From the NCBI RefSeq assembly GCF_016820585.1, contig NZ_JADHDX010000001.1:62001-126000 (forward strand): a stretch of 64,000 bases of DNA. The letters run 5' to 3'. Both the position numbers and the translations under genes were made by a program. Shown here piece by piece: positions 17,310 through 26,725 of the stretch. The DNA comes from Arthrobacter beigongshangensis. GTDB taxonomy: Bacteria > Bacillota > Bacilli > Bacillales_A > Planococcaceae. The notes below the pieces were generated by a model that did not search any database, was not told where the DNA came from, and saw only the letters and a program-made list of their open reading frames with translations. Each line of letters starts with the position of its first letter. The first letter of the stretch is position 1.

Positions 17310-18416
17310 ATGGTAGTAAAAGAGCAAATTAGTCAGTGGTTTGAACATTTTCATGCGCATCCAGAGGTGAGTTGGAAGGAAGTGAAGACGACTGCTAAGC
17401 TTGCGGAAATCTTAACGGATATGCGGGTCAAGCACCATACATTTGACGATGTGACAGGTGTTGTGGCTGAAATTGGAGAAGGCGACCGAGTGATTGCAGT
17501 ACGCGCTGATATCGACGCCCTTTGGCAGGAGGTTGGCGGTGTCTTCCAAGCGAATCATTCATGTGGGCATGATGCGAATATAGCGATGGTACTAGGAGCG
17601 TTGTCCTATTTGCAGAGAGAAGAGCTTGGTAGTCGCATTCGTTTTATCTTCCAACCAGCCGAAGAAAAAGGCAATGGTGCGAACGCGATGATTGAAAGAG
17701 GTGCAGTCGATGGCGTTTCGCATTTATTCGGTGTGCATTTACGTCCTCAAGAAGAAATTCCTTTTGGAAAAGTAGCGCCGGCTATTCACCATGGGGCGGC
17801 CGTTTTCTTAGAGGGAAAAATTACAGGAGTCGATGCACATGGTGCGCGTCCACATCAAGGGAACAATGCGCTGGATCCGTTGTTTGCCATTGCACAATTC
17901 GTCAAGACCATTCAATTCTCTCCATTTGAGTCTTATTCAGTGAAGCTAACGAAGGTACAAGCTGGCGGCGACAGCCTTAATATTATTCCAGGAACGGCTA
18001 CATTCGCAATGGATGCACGCTCACAATCGAACGCGGTGTTAAATGAATTGAAGGAGCGCATTGACAAAGGTATTCAAGCAATTAGTCAGCTATATGACAT
18101 CGGAATTGAATTGAGTTGGAGTGACTATACACCAGCCGCAGAGGTGTCAGAGGAAGCGGCAGCAATTGCGAGGGAAGCGATAGTGGAAACGGTCGGTGAA
18201 GAAGGGTTTGCACCAGCAATCATTACATCAGGCAGTGATGATTTTCACTTTTATACAATCCATCGACCAGCGTTAAAAGCCGCAATGATCGGTATCGGTG
18301 CGGATTTGGGGCCAGGACTTCATCATCCAGAAATGACATTTAACCGTGAGGCACTCGATATTGGTGCACGTATTTTGACAGCAACATTGAAAAAAGCCTC
18401 ATTTTTGGAGGATTGA
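17310..18416 (+). CDS. amhX: M20D-family amidohydrolase, AmhX-like
   Basis: A 368-residue metal-dependent amidohydrolase of peptidase family M20D. The motifs are HAHPEVSWKEVKTT, VRADIDALWQE, the metal-binding SCGHDANIAMVLGA (about 85-98), FQPAEEKGNGA with the general-base glutamate, HGARPHQGNNALDPL in the dimer lid domain, and GSDDFHFY. It hydrolyses an N-acyl amino acid or related amide in the cytoplasm. The closest type I recognise is Bacillus AmhX, by overall motif spelling; substrate is unknown. ATG 17310 lies behind GTGGGGAG. A terminator follows at once. Confidence 0.8.
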   Translation: MVVKEQISQWFEHFHAHPEVSWKEVKTTAKLAEILTDMRVKHHTFDDVTGVVAEIGEGDRVIAVRADIDALWQEVGGVFQANHSCGHDANIAMVLGALSYLQREELGSRIRFIFQPAEEKGNGANAMIERGAVDGVSHLFGVHLRPQEEIPFGKVAPAIHHGAAVFLEGKITGVDAHGARPHQGNNALDPLFAIAQFVKTIQFSPFESYSVKLTKVQAGGDSLNIIPGTATFAMDARSQSNAVLNELKERIDKGIQAISQLYDIGIELSWSDYTPAAEVSEEAAAIAREAIVETVGEEGFAPAIITSGSDDFHFYTIHRPALKAAMIGIGADLGPGLHHPEMTFNREALDIGARILTATLKKASFLED

Positions 18417-18421
18417 CAAGA

Positions 18422-18457
18422 AGGAGGACTATCCGTCATGGATGGTCCTCCTTTTTT
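18422..18457 (+). terminator. Terminator after the amidohydrolase
   Basis: AGGAGGAC with TATCC pairs with GGATG and GTCCTCCT around a short loop, followed by a T-run. Confidence 0.85.
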
Positions 18458-18523
18458 GGTGTTTAATTTGAATGAAACATTACCAAGTAACTCGATTATA
18501 TGACTCACCTTACTGAACGATTT

Positions 18524-20110
18524 CTACATGAAAAAGTTATCCAATCCAATTTTGTCCGTTAAGCCACTTTTCTTGAATAACAAAATTTTATCCTTCGGTA
18601 AACGCTTGATAATGATTTGAATACCTCTTTTATCCGCATCGTCCAGCAATGCAAAAAGTGTCGCCTCACCTGTTGCATCAATGACAGAAAGATGCTCCAT
18701 GTCGAGAATGATTTTTGTCGCACCAGATTCAAGCAGCTGTGGATATTTATTTTCAAATATTTTGGCGGTCCCAAAGAAAATAGGGCCATCTACAGTATAC
18801 TTTGTTAATGAAGTAGGACTATCCAACCCGAATTTAACAATCTCGACATCAGATAGCTTAGCTTCGTCAATATGGAGCTTTCCACTCATTTTCTTTAGGA
18901 ACGAGAGGGCTGCTAGTAAAATCCCGACTTGAACGGCGACGGTTAAATTGATAAAAATCGTCAATAGAAATGTTGTTAATAAAACAATGGAATCCCCTGA
19001 ACGAATCGATAGAATATGAACGAACGCTTTGCGAGCGCTCATATTCCACGCGACATACATCAAAATGGGTGCCATCGCCGCTAATGGAATATGCGATGCG
19101 TAAGGTGCAAATAGTAGCAAAAACGCCAAAACAAATAGACTTTGTACAACCCCAGATATGGGACTAACAGCACCGGAACGAATATTTGTCGCAGTTCTTG
19201 CGATTGCCCCTGTTGCAGGAATACCACCGAATAATGGTGTAATGATATTGGCAATTCCTTGCCCGAACAGCTCCCGCTTCGAATCATGCTTCTCCCCGCT
19301 TTTCATACCATCTGCAACAACAGCTGACAATAGCGATTCAATGGCACCGAGTGCGGCAATAATGAGCGCAGGCTGCCATAGCAATACCAGTTTAGATAAG
19401 GTAATATGCGGGAAATGGAAACTTGGAAGTGTCTTCGGAATACCACCGAATGCTGTCCCAATCGTTTCTAATTTCCCAGGGAATAGAAAAAATGAAATGA
19501 CTGTCGGAATGAGTAATGCAACGAGCAGTAAAGGAATACGTGGCGCAATCTTTGGTAATAAAAAGATAACGGCCAAACCGATAACTGCGATTAGAATACT
19601 GTAGCTATTGACCGTATGGAATTGCTTGAAGAGATCAATCATATTTTCATGGAAAAATTCTTTTTTCTCTAATCCAGTAATGCCAAAAAAATTGCCAAAC
19701 TGTCCTGTAAAAATGATAACAGCAATCCCTGTTGTAAAGCCGATTGTAACCGATCGTGGAACAAAGTGGATTAGACTACTAATGCCGAGAAAACTCATAA
19801 TGACAAGGAAAACACCAGCCAAAAATCCGGCAATTAGCAAATCCTCATAACCGTATTGCAGTACGATTGCTAATAAGATTGGAATGAAGGCACCTGTAGG
19901 TCCAGCAATCTGAAAACGAGATCCACCTAATAAGGCAACGAGGAGACCGGCGATGATTGTCGTGTAAAGACCATACTCAGGCTTGACCCCCGAGGCAATT
20001 GCAAAAGCCATCCCGAGCGGAATGGCTACAATACCAACTGTAATTCCCGCAATCAAATCCTTGCGAAATCCGGTTGCGTCATAATGAAGATAACGATTAT
20101 CCTTGAACAT
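18524..20110 (-). CDS. SulP-family anion transporter with STAS domain
   Basis: A 528-residue SLC26/SulP permease. The first 390 residues hold ten or more hydrophobic segments, with GITVGIVAIPLGMAFAIASG and PEYGLYTTIIAGLLVALLGG near the start and the SulP block FQIAGPTGAFIPIL. The C-terminal 110 residues form a STAS domain (TKYTVDGPIFFGTAKIF, DMEHLSVIDATG). Family members carry sulfate, bicarbonate or other anions; no carbonic anhydrase or sulfate assimilation gene is adjacent to decide. ATG 20110 is the start, near its 5' promoter gap. It is a single gene, convergent with amhX. Confidence 0.9.
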   Translation of the reverse strand: MFKDNRYLHYDATGFRKDLIAGITVGIVAIPLGMAFAIASGVKPEYGLYTTIIAGLLVALLGGSRFQIAGPTGAFIPILLAIVLQYGYEDLLIAGFLAGVFLVIMSFLGISSLIHFVPRSVTIGFTTGIAVIIFTGQFGNFFGITGLEKKEFFHENMIDLFKQFHTVNSYSILIAVIGLAVIFLLPKIAPRIPLLLVALLIPTVISFFLFPGKLETIGTAFGGIPKTLPSFHFPHITLSKLVLLWQPALIIAALGAIESLLSAVVADGMKSGEKHDSKRELFGQGIANIITPLFGGIPATGAIARTATNIRSGAVSPISGVVQSLFVLAFLLLFAPYASHIPLAAMAPILMYVAWNMSARKAFVHILSIRSGDSIVLLTTFLLTIFINLTVAVQVGILLAALSFLKKMSGKLHIDEAKLSDVEIVKFGLDSPTSLTKYTVDGPIFFGTAKIFENKYPQLLESGATKIILDMEHLSVIDATGEATLFALLDDADKRGIQIIIKRLPKDKILLFKKSGLTDKIGLDNFFM

Positions 20111-20319
20111 TCAATTCACTCCGTCTACTTTGACTTATCTGAAACGTTCTCTATTAAGTATATCCAACAAACGTTGGAGTGACAAGGGTTCGAGATTAGG
20201 ACAGCTGAAAAAGGATTACGTCGATAAAATCAACAGATGGACTGATAAACAACTCTCTTCAATCTGCTAGTCAGAATTATTGGAGTTAAAGAACATTGGC
20301 TAATTTCTCCAAAGTCTAT

Positions 20320-20345
20320 TCAAATTACAAGTATTCTTCCGAAGA
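20320..20345 (+). promoter_or_regulatory. Possible sigma-D (motility) promoter
   Basis: TCAA (20320-20323), 15 bases, then CCGAAG (20339-20344) resembles the sigma-D pattern TAAA-N15-GCCGATAT. It lies 70 bases upstream of the BMP gene, which is followed by a chemoreceptor, so motility control would make sense. The match is partial. Confidence 0.4.
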
Positions 20346-20414
20346 AGGATATAGAATCAAATAGCTATATTGAAATGATTACTGTATATAGCTCAGAGAA
20401 AGTGAGTGTGTCAT

Positions 20415-21374
20415 ATGAAAAATAAAATAATGGTAGTTTTATTTATAACGCTGTTACTTGGGGCGTGTGGACTGGAGGAAAAAAATCCACTTGAAGGAAA
20501 AGTGAAAGTTGGCGTTATGCTTTCCGAAAACGGTCTTGGTGATCAGTCATTTTCTGATTTGGCTTTTGCTGGTTTGGTAAAGGCTCGGGATGAAGAAGGT
20601 ATTGTTATTGAATACTTAGAGCTTGCAGATACAGGAACGTATGAAAATGGATTTGAACAACTCGCTAATAGCGGAAATGATTTAGTATTCGCGCTTGGAT
20701 TTACAGGTCAAGAAGCGCTTGAAAAAGTGGCGCAAGCCTATCCGCAACAATCATTTGTTTTGGTTGATGCGGTATCGGAAATGAACAACATTACTTCAAT
20801 TACCTTTAAGGAAAACGAGGGAAGTGTTTTAGCGGGTATCGTTGCGGCGACGGTGTCGGAAACGCAGACAATCGGTTTTATTGGTGGCGTAGAAGCCCCA
20901 CTCATTCAACGTTTTGAGCAAGGCTTCGTGCAAGGTGCAAAATCAGTGAATCCAACGATTGAAATTATGACTGAATATGCCGGAAGCTTTGATAATGATG
21001 TACTTGGAGCAGAAATTGCAGCAAATATGATTGATAGTCAGGCGGACGTTTTGTATGCTGCCGCTGGATTTACAGGAGTTGGCATGCTACAGGAAGCTGA
21101 AAAACAGGGTGTCTACGCGATTGGAGTAGATAGTGATCAATACTTTTACGCAGAAAAAGCTGTCATTACATCGATGATGAAGAAGATTGATCTTGCATTA
21201 TTTGATATTATCCATGCCTATAAAGAAACTGGGGAAATCCCATCAGGCCATGTTGAGCTTGGATTTGCAGAAAATGCGGTTGGGCTAGCCCCATTCCGTG
21301 TTCTCGACTTAACGCAGGCGGACCAAGAAAGACTGGACGGATATTTAGAAAAAGCTACATCAGAAATGAAATAG
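20415..21374 (+). CDS. BMP-family substrate-binding lipoprotein
   Basis: About 319 residues from ATG 20415. A short signal ends in the lipobox LLLGAC, so the mature protein is anchored by a lipidated Cys near residue 17 on the outer face of the membrane. The rest is a Basic Membrane Protein/PnrA-like periplasmic-binding fold: [19 protein letters not shown], then [60 protein letters not shown], and [10 protein letters not shown]. Relatives bind purine nucleosides for ABC uptake, but no permease or ATPase gene is adjacent. Instead a chemoreceptor starts 11 bases later, suggesting the lipoprotein feeds a taxis signal; this is inference. Confidence 0.85.
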   Translation: MKNKIMVVLFITLLLGACGLEEKNPLEGKVKVGVMLSENGLGDQSFSDLAFAGLVKARDEEGIVIEYLELADTGTYENGFEQLANSGNDLVFALGFTGQEALEKVAQAYPQQSFVLVDAVSEMNNITSITFKENEGSVLAGIVAATVSETQTIGFIGGVEAPLIQRFEQGFVQGAKSVNPTIEIMTEYAGSFDNDVLGAEIAANMIDSQADVLYAAAGFTGVGMLQEAEKQGVYAIGVDSDQYFYAEKAVITSMMKKIDLALFDIIHAYKETGEIPSGHVELGFAENAVGLAPFRVLDLTQADQERLDGYLEKATSEMK

Positions 21375-21384
21375 GGAGGGGAAT

Positions 21385-23040
21385 ATGAACATGACCATTA
21401 AGAAAAAGATATTACTCAATTCACTCTCCGTGCTTGGTCTCTCTATTATTATGATAGCAGTGATTATATTTAGGATGATGGCGATTCAAAATACAAGCAG
21501 TGATTATGTAGACGTACTATTAGCGGTTCATGACGTGAATGCAGAAACGAAAGCAACGATGAATAGCTTAAATACGCTCGCTTATAACATGACGGACGGC
21601 AATAAGGAGAATGTACGTAATCAGCTTGATTTGACAACCTTAACATTTGATGCGGCTGTAAGTCTTGTGAAAGAGCAAGAAGCCCGAGATATTTTATTAA
21701 AAGCGCAGGAGAAATTTGTTTTATTAAAAGAGGCAGCACTCGGAGCAGTTGAAGAGAACAACTCCGCGGAAATTAATCGACAATCCCTTCGTAATGTAGG
21801 AATTGTCAACGATATTTACATGGTGGATCTTTTTACATCCGCACATTATGATTATTTACAAGAATTACTCGCGAAGCAGATTAAGGACGTCATTACTTTT
21901 GCCGTACTTGGAACTATTTTTGTCATAGTGGGAACGATTGTGATTATTCTTCGATTGGCAAATGCCATAACAAATCCACTTCAAAAACTAGCTGTAAATG
22001 CGGAGGAAATTGCATCGGGTAATCTCATCGTAGAGGCAATAGGCTATGATAAAAAAGATGAATTAGGGCAGTTGAATCATGCATTCACAACGATGACGGA
22101 TCAGCTACGCTCACTTCTGCAATCGATTGATGCTGCGAGTCGAAATGTGGATAACTATGCAAAAGAGCTGGAAACTGAAAACAGTTATCTTGCCGAAGCA
22201 AGTAATCAGGTGACACTTTCGACGGAAGAGCTGGCAAAGGGCACACAAAGCATTTCCGAGGATTTACAAAGTTCGGTAGAGCTCATTGAACAGATGAATC
22301 ATGAATTTGGCACAAATGTTGAACGTGCTAAAAATTCTGCTGAGTATGCAGCATTGGCCAATCAAGCAATTGTAGAAGGTCGTGGAGCGATTGATGAGCA
22401 GCGTGCACTAATCGACAACAATAACGAAGCGTCGAAATCAATCGAAAAAGCGACTGAACAATTTACACAGTATGCGGGAAGCATCGAAGAGATGGCAAAA
22501 ACAGTTTCTGACATTGCAACACAGACAAATTTACTCGCTTTAAATGCTGCAATTGAAGCTGCACGCGCTGGAGAAGCAGGGAAAGGTTTTGCTGTCGTTG
22601 CTGAGGAAGTGCGGAAACTTGCAGATGCTTCTACCGCAGCAACCGTGCAGATTTTTGATATGGTCAACCTGATTAAAGGAGGACTCAATTCAATTGCAGA
22701 ATCAGTAGGAAAAGGTGTGGAAATTGCGACAGCACAAGATGACAATGTGACACGCACACTCAATGCTTTCACTAATATTGAAGACAAAATGGATAGCATT
22801 ACAGATGCGTTGGAAGATCTTGTGGCAGGTGCGGACACGTCGCAGCAGTTTAATAATACTGTTCTGGAAAATACAGAAAACATTAGTGCCGTCGTCGAAC
22901 AGACGGCTGCGGGTAGCGAAGAGATTTCTGCGTCTGCGGAGGAACAGCTGAACTCTATTGGAAAAGTTGTGGATAAGGTAACTGCCCTACGTGAATTAAC
23001 GGAGGACTTAAATACCATGATTACAAGATTCAAATTATAA
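21385..23040 (+). CDS. Methyl-accepting chemotaxis protein paired with the BMP lipoprotein
   Basis: A 551-residue chemoreceptor with a membrane helix at about 9-30, a helical extracellular sensor of about 140 residues, a second membrane helix at about 170-192, HAMP (about 193-247) and a signalling domain. The tip reads [20 protein letters not shown] then [19 protein letters not shown] 21385 follows GGGAGGGGA; ATG 21391 is an alternative. It starts 11 bases after the BMP lipoprotein and shares its transcript. The extracellular part is helical, which would suit docking a binding protein, but no contact is shown by sequence. A terminator facing the convergent ECF operon follows. Confidence 0.93.
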   Translation: MNMTIKKKILLNSLSVLGLSIIMIAVIIFRMMAIQNTSSDYVDVLLAVHDVNAETKATMNSLNTLAYNMTDGNKENVRNQLDLTTLTFDAAVSLVKEQEARDILLKAQEKFVLLKEAALGAVEENNSAEINRQSLRNVGIVNDIYMVDLFTSAHYDYLQELLAKQIKDVITFAVLGTIFVIVGTIVIILRLANAITNPLQKLAVNAEEIASGNLIVEAIGYDKKDELGQLNHAFTTMTDQLRSLLQSIDAASRNVDNYAKELETENSYLAEASNQVTLSTEELAKGTQSISEDLQSSVELIEQMNHEFGTNVERAKNSAEYAALANQAIVEGRGAIDEQRALIDNNNEASKSIEKATEQFTQYAGSIEEMAKTVSDIATQTNLLALNAAIEAARAGEAGKGFAVVAEEVRKLADASTAATVQIFDMVNLIKGGLNSIAESVGKGVEIATAQDDNVTRTLNAFTNIEDKMDSITDALEDLVAGADTSQQFNNTVLENTENISAVVEQTAAGSEEISASAEEQLNSIGKVVDKVTALRELTEDLNTMITRFKL

Positions 23041-23043
23041 GTA

Positions 23044-23081
23044 AAAGACCGCCCCGCTTTTTTGCAAGGCGGTCTTTTGCT
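23044..23081. terminator. Bidirectional terminator
   Basis: AAAAGACCGCC pairs with GGCGGTCTTTT around a loop of about 14 bases. It lies between the convergent chemoreceptor and ECF operon. Confidence 0.9.
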
Positions 23082-23084
23082 CTT

Positions 23085-24749
23085 TCATTGAATGAATTCG
23101 TCGATTGATAATACAACCTCGGTAGAGCCCATTCTACAAGCGAGTTGTGTAAGATGAGGCTGCTCTACACGTGCAGTGGTGAGAATAGCTTGCTCTGCGA
23201 ATGCCTGTCGTGTTGGACCGTCATATAGCAATTCGCCGTTACTAAAAATAACTGTCCGTCCAAATGTTGCAGCTACAAAATCCATGTCATGTAAAATGCA
23301 CAGCACGAGTTTGCCCTGTGCATACAATCCGTGAATAATCTCCTTCAACTTCTCTTTACCACGTGCATCCTGTCCCATCGATGGTTCATCGAAAATTACA
23401 ATGTCCGTATCCATTGCGAGAATCGATGCAACGGCAATCATTTTCCGTTCGGCAAGACTTAAATCATAGGGATTTTCTTCCGCTGTATGTAACAAGCCTA
23501 CTTGCTCCAGCATTTTCTCCGCATTGGCACGCGCAACTTCTGCTGTCTGTCCGATGTTAAGTGGCCCAAACATCACTTCATCCAAGACATTATTTTTGAA
23601 AATCTGGTCATTTGGATTTTGAAAGACGAGTCCAATTGTGGCGGCAAGCTTAGCTGCCGTCATGTCTTTGGTGTTTTTGCCATTCACGATGATGTCGCCA
23701 GACTTCGGTTTTAATAAGGCTTTTAGCAATTTGACGAAAGTCGTTTTCCCCGCACCATTTTGCCCGATAATGGCGATCGGTTTCCCCCGAAATGTCGCAT
23801 TAATTCCCTGTAAGATAGGGTTATTCTTTGTGTAATTAAAATCCAAATTAGTGACCGTTATTTCAGGAGAATCGGTTTCGTCCGTAGGTTTCTCAACGAA
23901 TTGAATCGTGTTGCTATGGATACCATTGGTAGGCATTTCAACGAGTGAAATCGGATATAGACCGGTTTCTTCATTGCGTAGTTGATGAGCCCTTGCAACA
24001 GTCGTGTAGATAGGCGGTTCTACGCCAAACATTTGTAAATCATCGCGTGAAAAAATTTCTGTCGGCGTGCTAGCATCGATCAATTTTCCACCATGCATAA
24101 GAAATATTTTATCAGCATACTCGGCAAGCTTCTCTACTTTTTGCTCGACCATCACAATGGTCATACCTTCCTTCGACAGGTTTTCAACAACACGGAACAC
24201 TTCCTCAGAGCCTTGTGGGTCAAGCTGGGAAGTAGGTTCATCTAAAATTAAAATATCCGGCTTCATGGCAATGACGCTGGCAATGGCAACTCGCTGCATT
24301 TGTCCACCAGAAAGCGAAAATGGATTGTTATCTCGCAATGCTTCGATATCGAGTAGGCGCATACTTTCCTGGATACGTTTATGCATTTCTTCGCGCGGGA
24401 TACCGAGATTTTCAAGACCAAACGCGATTTCATCGTACACCGTAAATTTTGCGCCCGTCATTTGAGAAAATGGATTTTCAAAAACGAGCCCAACTTTTGC
24501 TGTCACATCGCTAATAGTATGTGTAAATACTTCCATCTCATCAATGAAAACATTTCCGCCGTATGCCCCTTTAAAAAAGTGGGGAATAAGCCCACTTAGC
24601 GCATAGCAGAGTGTTGTTTTTCCTGCCGTATTCATTCCAGCAATGCCAATGAATTGCCCTTTTTCAATAGTGAAGGACACATCGTCTAGCGCGAAGGTGT
24701 CAGTGTTCGGATATTTATATTTGAGATTTTCTACACGAATATGCGTCAT
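23085..24749 (-). CDS. ECF transporter ATPase, two ATP-binding cassettes fused
   Basis: About 554 residues from ATG 24749, preferred to the longer frame because GGAGGATT sits just upstream and the ATG overlaps the EcfT stop as ATGA. The protein holds two ATP-binding cassettes in tandem. Cassette 1 (about 1-240) has Walker A GMNTAGKTT, signature SLSGGQMQRVAIA and Walker B DILILDEPTSQLD. Cassette 2 (about 290-520) has Walker A GQNGAGKTT and Walker B DIVIFDEPSMGQD, but its signature reads LSLAERK in place of LSGGQ, so one ATP site may be weakened. It powers an energy-coupling factor importer with the EcfT and S component encoded upstream. Confidence 0.9.
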   Translation of the reverse strand: MTHIRVENLKYKYPNTDTFALDDVSFTIEKGQFIGIAGMNTAGKTTLCYALSGLIPHFFKGAYGGNVFIDEMEVFTHTISDVTAKVGLVFENPFSQMTGAKFTVYDEIAFGLENLGIPREEMHKRIQESMRLLDIEALRDNNPFSLSGGQMQRVAIASVIAMKPDILILDEPTSQLDPQGSEEVFRVVENLSKEGMTIVMVEQKVEKLAEYADKIFLMHGGKLIDASTPTEIFSRDDLQMFGVEPPIYTTVARAHQLRNEETGLYPISLVEMPTNGIHSNTIQFVEKPTDETDSPEITVTNLDFNYTKNNPILQGINATFRGKPIAIIGQNGAGKTTFVKLLKALLKPKSGDIIVNGKNTKDMTAAKLAATIGLVFQNPNDQIFKNNVLDEVMFGPLNIGQTAEVARANAEKMLEQVGLLHTAEENPYDLSLAERKMIAVASILAMDTDIVIFDEPSMGQDARGKEKLKEIIHGLYAQGKLVLCILHDMDFVAATFGRTVIFSNGELLYDGPTRQAFAEQAILTTARVEQPHLTQLACRMGSTEVVLSIDEFIQ

Positions 24750-25513
24750 TGGGTAATCCTCCAAACGATGGTGGAAAGCAGTATGCAAACAAGCAATATT
24801 TTTAGCGTTACCCCATATTTGTAATATGAGGTTTCATTCAAAAAAGTCTTCTTCCCTTTGGCATTAAATCCCCGTATCTCCAGTGCAATCGACCGTTCTC
24901 GCGTATCGTTCAATGAATTGAGAACAACGGGACCGAGAAGGGGGATGAATGATTTTATCCGTATTAGTAATTTACCTTCTGTTTCCATTCCGCGAGCGCG
25001 CTGTGCATCAGTAATTTTTCCCGTCACCGCCATCATTTGTGGGATAATCTGCAAAACAGATAGAAAGACATAGCCGATTTTGGGTGACATCCCTTTATGA
25101 ATAAGCGATTCGACAAGACTGTCCGGTTTGGTCGTTAGAATGAGGACACCGAATGCGCAAACCATATTGAGAATGCGAAGAATCAATAGCAACGCGAAAG
25201 CGAATCCTTCCTTATAGATAGGTAAAGGACCGATTTCAAACAAAACGGTTGTGCGGTCGGGATGGAAGAAGCCCTGAACGATAACAATTGAAACAATTAA
25301 TAGCATACTAAGTGCAATAACCGGCAAAATGTACTTGAATACTTTGCCGGTAAGCAGTAGAAGAAGCGTAAACGTCAAGACACCGATGACGAATAAATGA
25401 TTCGGAACAATGTATGTCAAAGCGATGGAGATGAAGACGAATAATAGCTTGGAAAGCGGATCGACATCATGAATGACTGAATCCTTTTGTACATACAGTG
25501 TCATGTTTTTCAC
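24746..25513 (-). CDS. ECF transporter transmembrane component (EcfT)
   Basis: A 255-residue membrane protein of the CbiQ/EcfT family with about five hydrophobic segments. It carries the coupling-helix motif QRARGMETEG (about 182-191), typical of the A-x-R-x-R-G pairs that contact the ATPases. The start is GTG 25513 behind GGAGAG. It lies between the S component (12-base gap) and the fused ATPase (ATGA overlap), so the three form one operon transcribed on the minus strand. Its role is to join substrate-binding S component and ATPases in the membrane. Confidence 0.9.
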   Translation of the reverse strand: MKNMTLYVQKDSVIHDVDPLSKLLFVFISIALTYIVPNHLFVIGVLTFTLLLLLTGKVFKYILPVIALSMLLIVSIVIVQGFFHPDRTTVLFEIGPLPIYKEGFAFALLLILRILNMVCAFGVLILTTKPDSLVESLIHKGMSPKIGYVFLSVLQIIPQMMAVTGKITDAQRARGMETEGKLLIRIKSFIPLLGPVVLNSLNDTRERSIALEIRGFNAKGKKTFLNETSYYKYGVTLKILLVCILLSTIVWRITQ

Positions 25514-25525
25514 AGAAGTCTCTCC

Positions 25526-26128
25526 TTATAGTCGTTCGATTTTTGAACGATTATCATACATATGCGTTACGTTTTTCGGTAGTCCTTTGAAAATCAGAAA
25601 GCTAATGAGGACAGTTGCCATTTTATCTGGCACATCGACAACAATGCTGTCTGCGAATGAAGCAAACCATAGGGGCATGTTATTGGACATCATTGTTGCA
25701 AAGAGTGCATCACCCCATACATTCCCTGTTTGTCCGCCCCAAAACAGTATGTTGAGAGGTGTCGAAACAGTGGCGGCGATAATACCGACAACAAGTCCGA
25801 GAATGAGTGCTTTTCCGACATTCGCTATCCAGCCTTTATAGGCCATAACCCCAACGACAAGCCCGATAACTGCCGACGTAATGGCATAGACGAATGAAAT
25901 CGGATCAGCAGTAAATCCATAAATAATATTGTTCAAAGCTCCAGCAATCCCACCGATAATCGGACCTGCTAGCATACTAGCCAGCACCGTTCCGATAGAA
26001 TCCACCCAAAGCGGTAGCTTGAGTAGACCGGCAAATAATTTTCCTAAATAGTTGATGCCGATTGCAGCAGGAATAAGGACAAGCGCGGCCGTTGAGAAGT
26101 TCAATGACCACATACTGTTTTTCTTCAT
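25526..26128 (-). CDS. ECF transporter substrate-binding (S) component
   Basis: About 200 residues from ATG 26128, behind AGAGG. There are five or six hydrophobic helices, including LPLWVDSIGTVLASMLAGPIIGGIAGALNN with its glycine-rich packing face, the usual look of ECF S components. The vitamin or nucleobase bound cannot be assigned: I recognise no substrate motif and there is no riboswitch upstream. First gene of the operon S-T-A. A promoter with a dyad overlapping its start region lies upstream. Dedicated (group I) organisation is supported because all parts are together. Confidence 0.8.
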   Translation of the reverse strand: MKKNSMWSLNFSTAALVLIPAAIGINYLGKLFAGLLKLPLWVDSIGTVLASMLAGPIIGGIAGALNNIIYGFTADPISFVYAITSAVIGLVVGVMAYKGWIANVGKALILGLVVGIIAATVSTPLNILFWGGQTGNVWGDALFATMMSNNMPLWFASFADSIVVDVPDKMATVLISFLIFKGLPKNVTHMYDNRSKIERL

Positions 26129-26160
26129 CGGATAAATACCTCTTCTCATTGTAGTTTCTT

Positions 26161-26202
26161 GACATCAACACATGTGTCATGACAGATGTCTATATGATTA
26201 TA
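26161..26202 (-). promoter_or_regulatory. Promoter -10 and dyad before the ECF operon
   Basis: On the minus strand TATAAT covers 26202-26197. Directly downstream, GACATC and GATGTC enclose an ACACATGTGT palindrome (26161-26190). Such a symmetric site at the transcription start suits a repressor. No -35 box was fixed with confidence. Confidence 0.45.
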
Positions 26203-26252
26203 ACTTACAAATAGAATTTTTAGTAGAGTGAATTTATAACCGGATGGATGAA

Positions 26253-26662
26253 GTGTGCAACGATTCATGGAGAGTGTGCAACCATTTCAGCAAAGTGTGC
26301 AACGAACTTGGAAGTGTGCAACAATTCTCGCAAAGTGTCCAACGATTCGCGAAGAGTGTGCAACCATTTCAGCAAAGTGTGCAACGAACTTGGAAGTGTG
26401 CAACAATTCTCGCAAAGTGTCCAACAATTCACGAAGAGTGTGCAACCATTTTAGCAAAGTGTGCAACGAACTTGGAAGTGTGCAACAATTCTCGCAAAGT
26501 GTCCAACGATTCGCGAAGAGTGTGCAACCATTTCAGCAAAATGTGCAACGAACTTGGAAGTGTGCAACAATTCTCGCGAAGTGTCCAACGATTCATGGAG
26601 AGTGTGCAACCATTTTAACAAAGTGTCCAACAAACTTGGAAGTGTGTAACAATTCTCGCGAA
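26253..26662. repeat. Array of GTGTGCAAC-core units (locus 2 of 3)
   Basis: Twenty consecutive direct units run from 26253 to 26662, each starting with GTGTGCAAC or GTGTCCAAC (one ATGTGCAAC, one GTGTGTAAC). Lengths cycle 21, 21, 21, 19, giving an 82-bp super-unit repeated about five times. The unit continuing CCATTTC or CCATTTT always precedes the 19-bp unit GTGTGCAACGAACTTGGAA. Long open frames cross it on both strands, but none has a ribosome binding site and all are made of repeat. It lies between the ECF operon promoter and the 3' end of a chemoreceptor gene. Confidence 0.92.
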
Positions 26663-26669
26663 ATGACCA

Positions 26670-26704
26670 TAAAAAAACCGACTCCCCTTAAAGCGGAAGT
26701 CGGT
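26670..26704 (-). terminator. Terminator of the minus-strand chemoreceptor
   Basis: ACCGACT (26677-26683) pairs with AGTCGGT (26698-26704); on the minus strand the stem is followed by a run of T (A on + at 26670-26677). Confidence 0.85.
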
Positions 26705-26725
26705 GTGAGCATTCTCAAACTAGTA

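Noticed and set aside
18617..19850. Plus-strand frames inside the SulP gene
   Set aside because: Shadow frames; the minus-strand gene has full membrane and STAS domains.
22362..23033. 223-codon minus-strand frame inside a chemoreceptor
   Set aside because: Mirror frame of the repetitive coiled-coil coding sequence; no ribosome site.
26253..26662. CRISPR array
   Set aside because: Units of 19-21 bp with a 9-base core are too short, the spacers repeat in a fixed cycle, and no cas genes are present.
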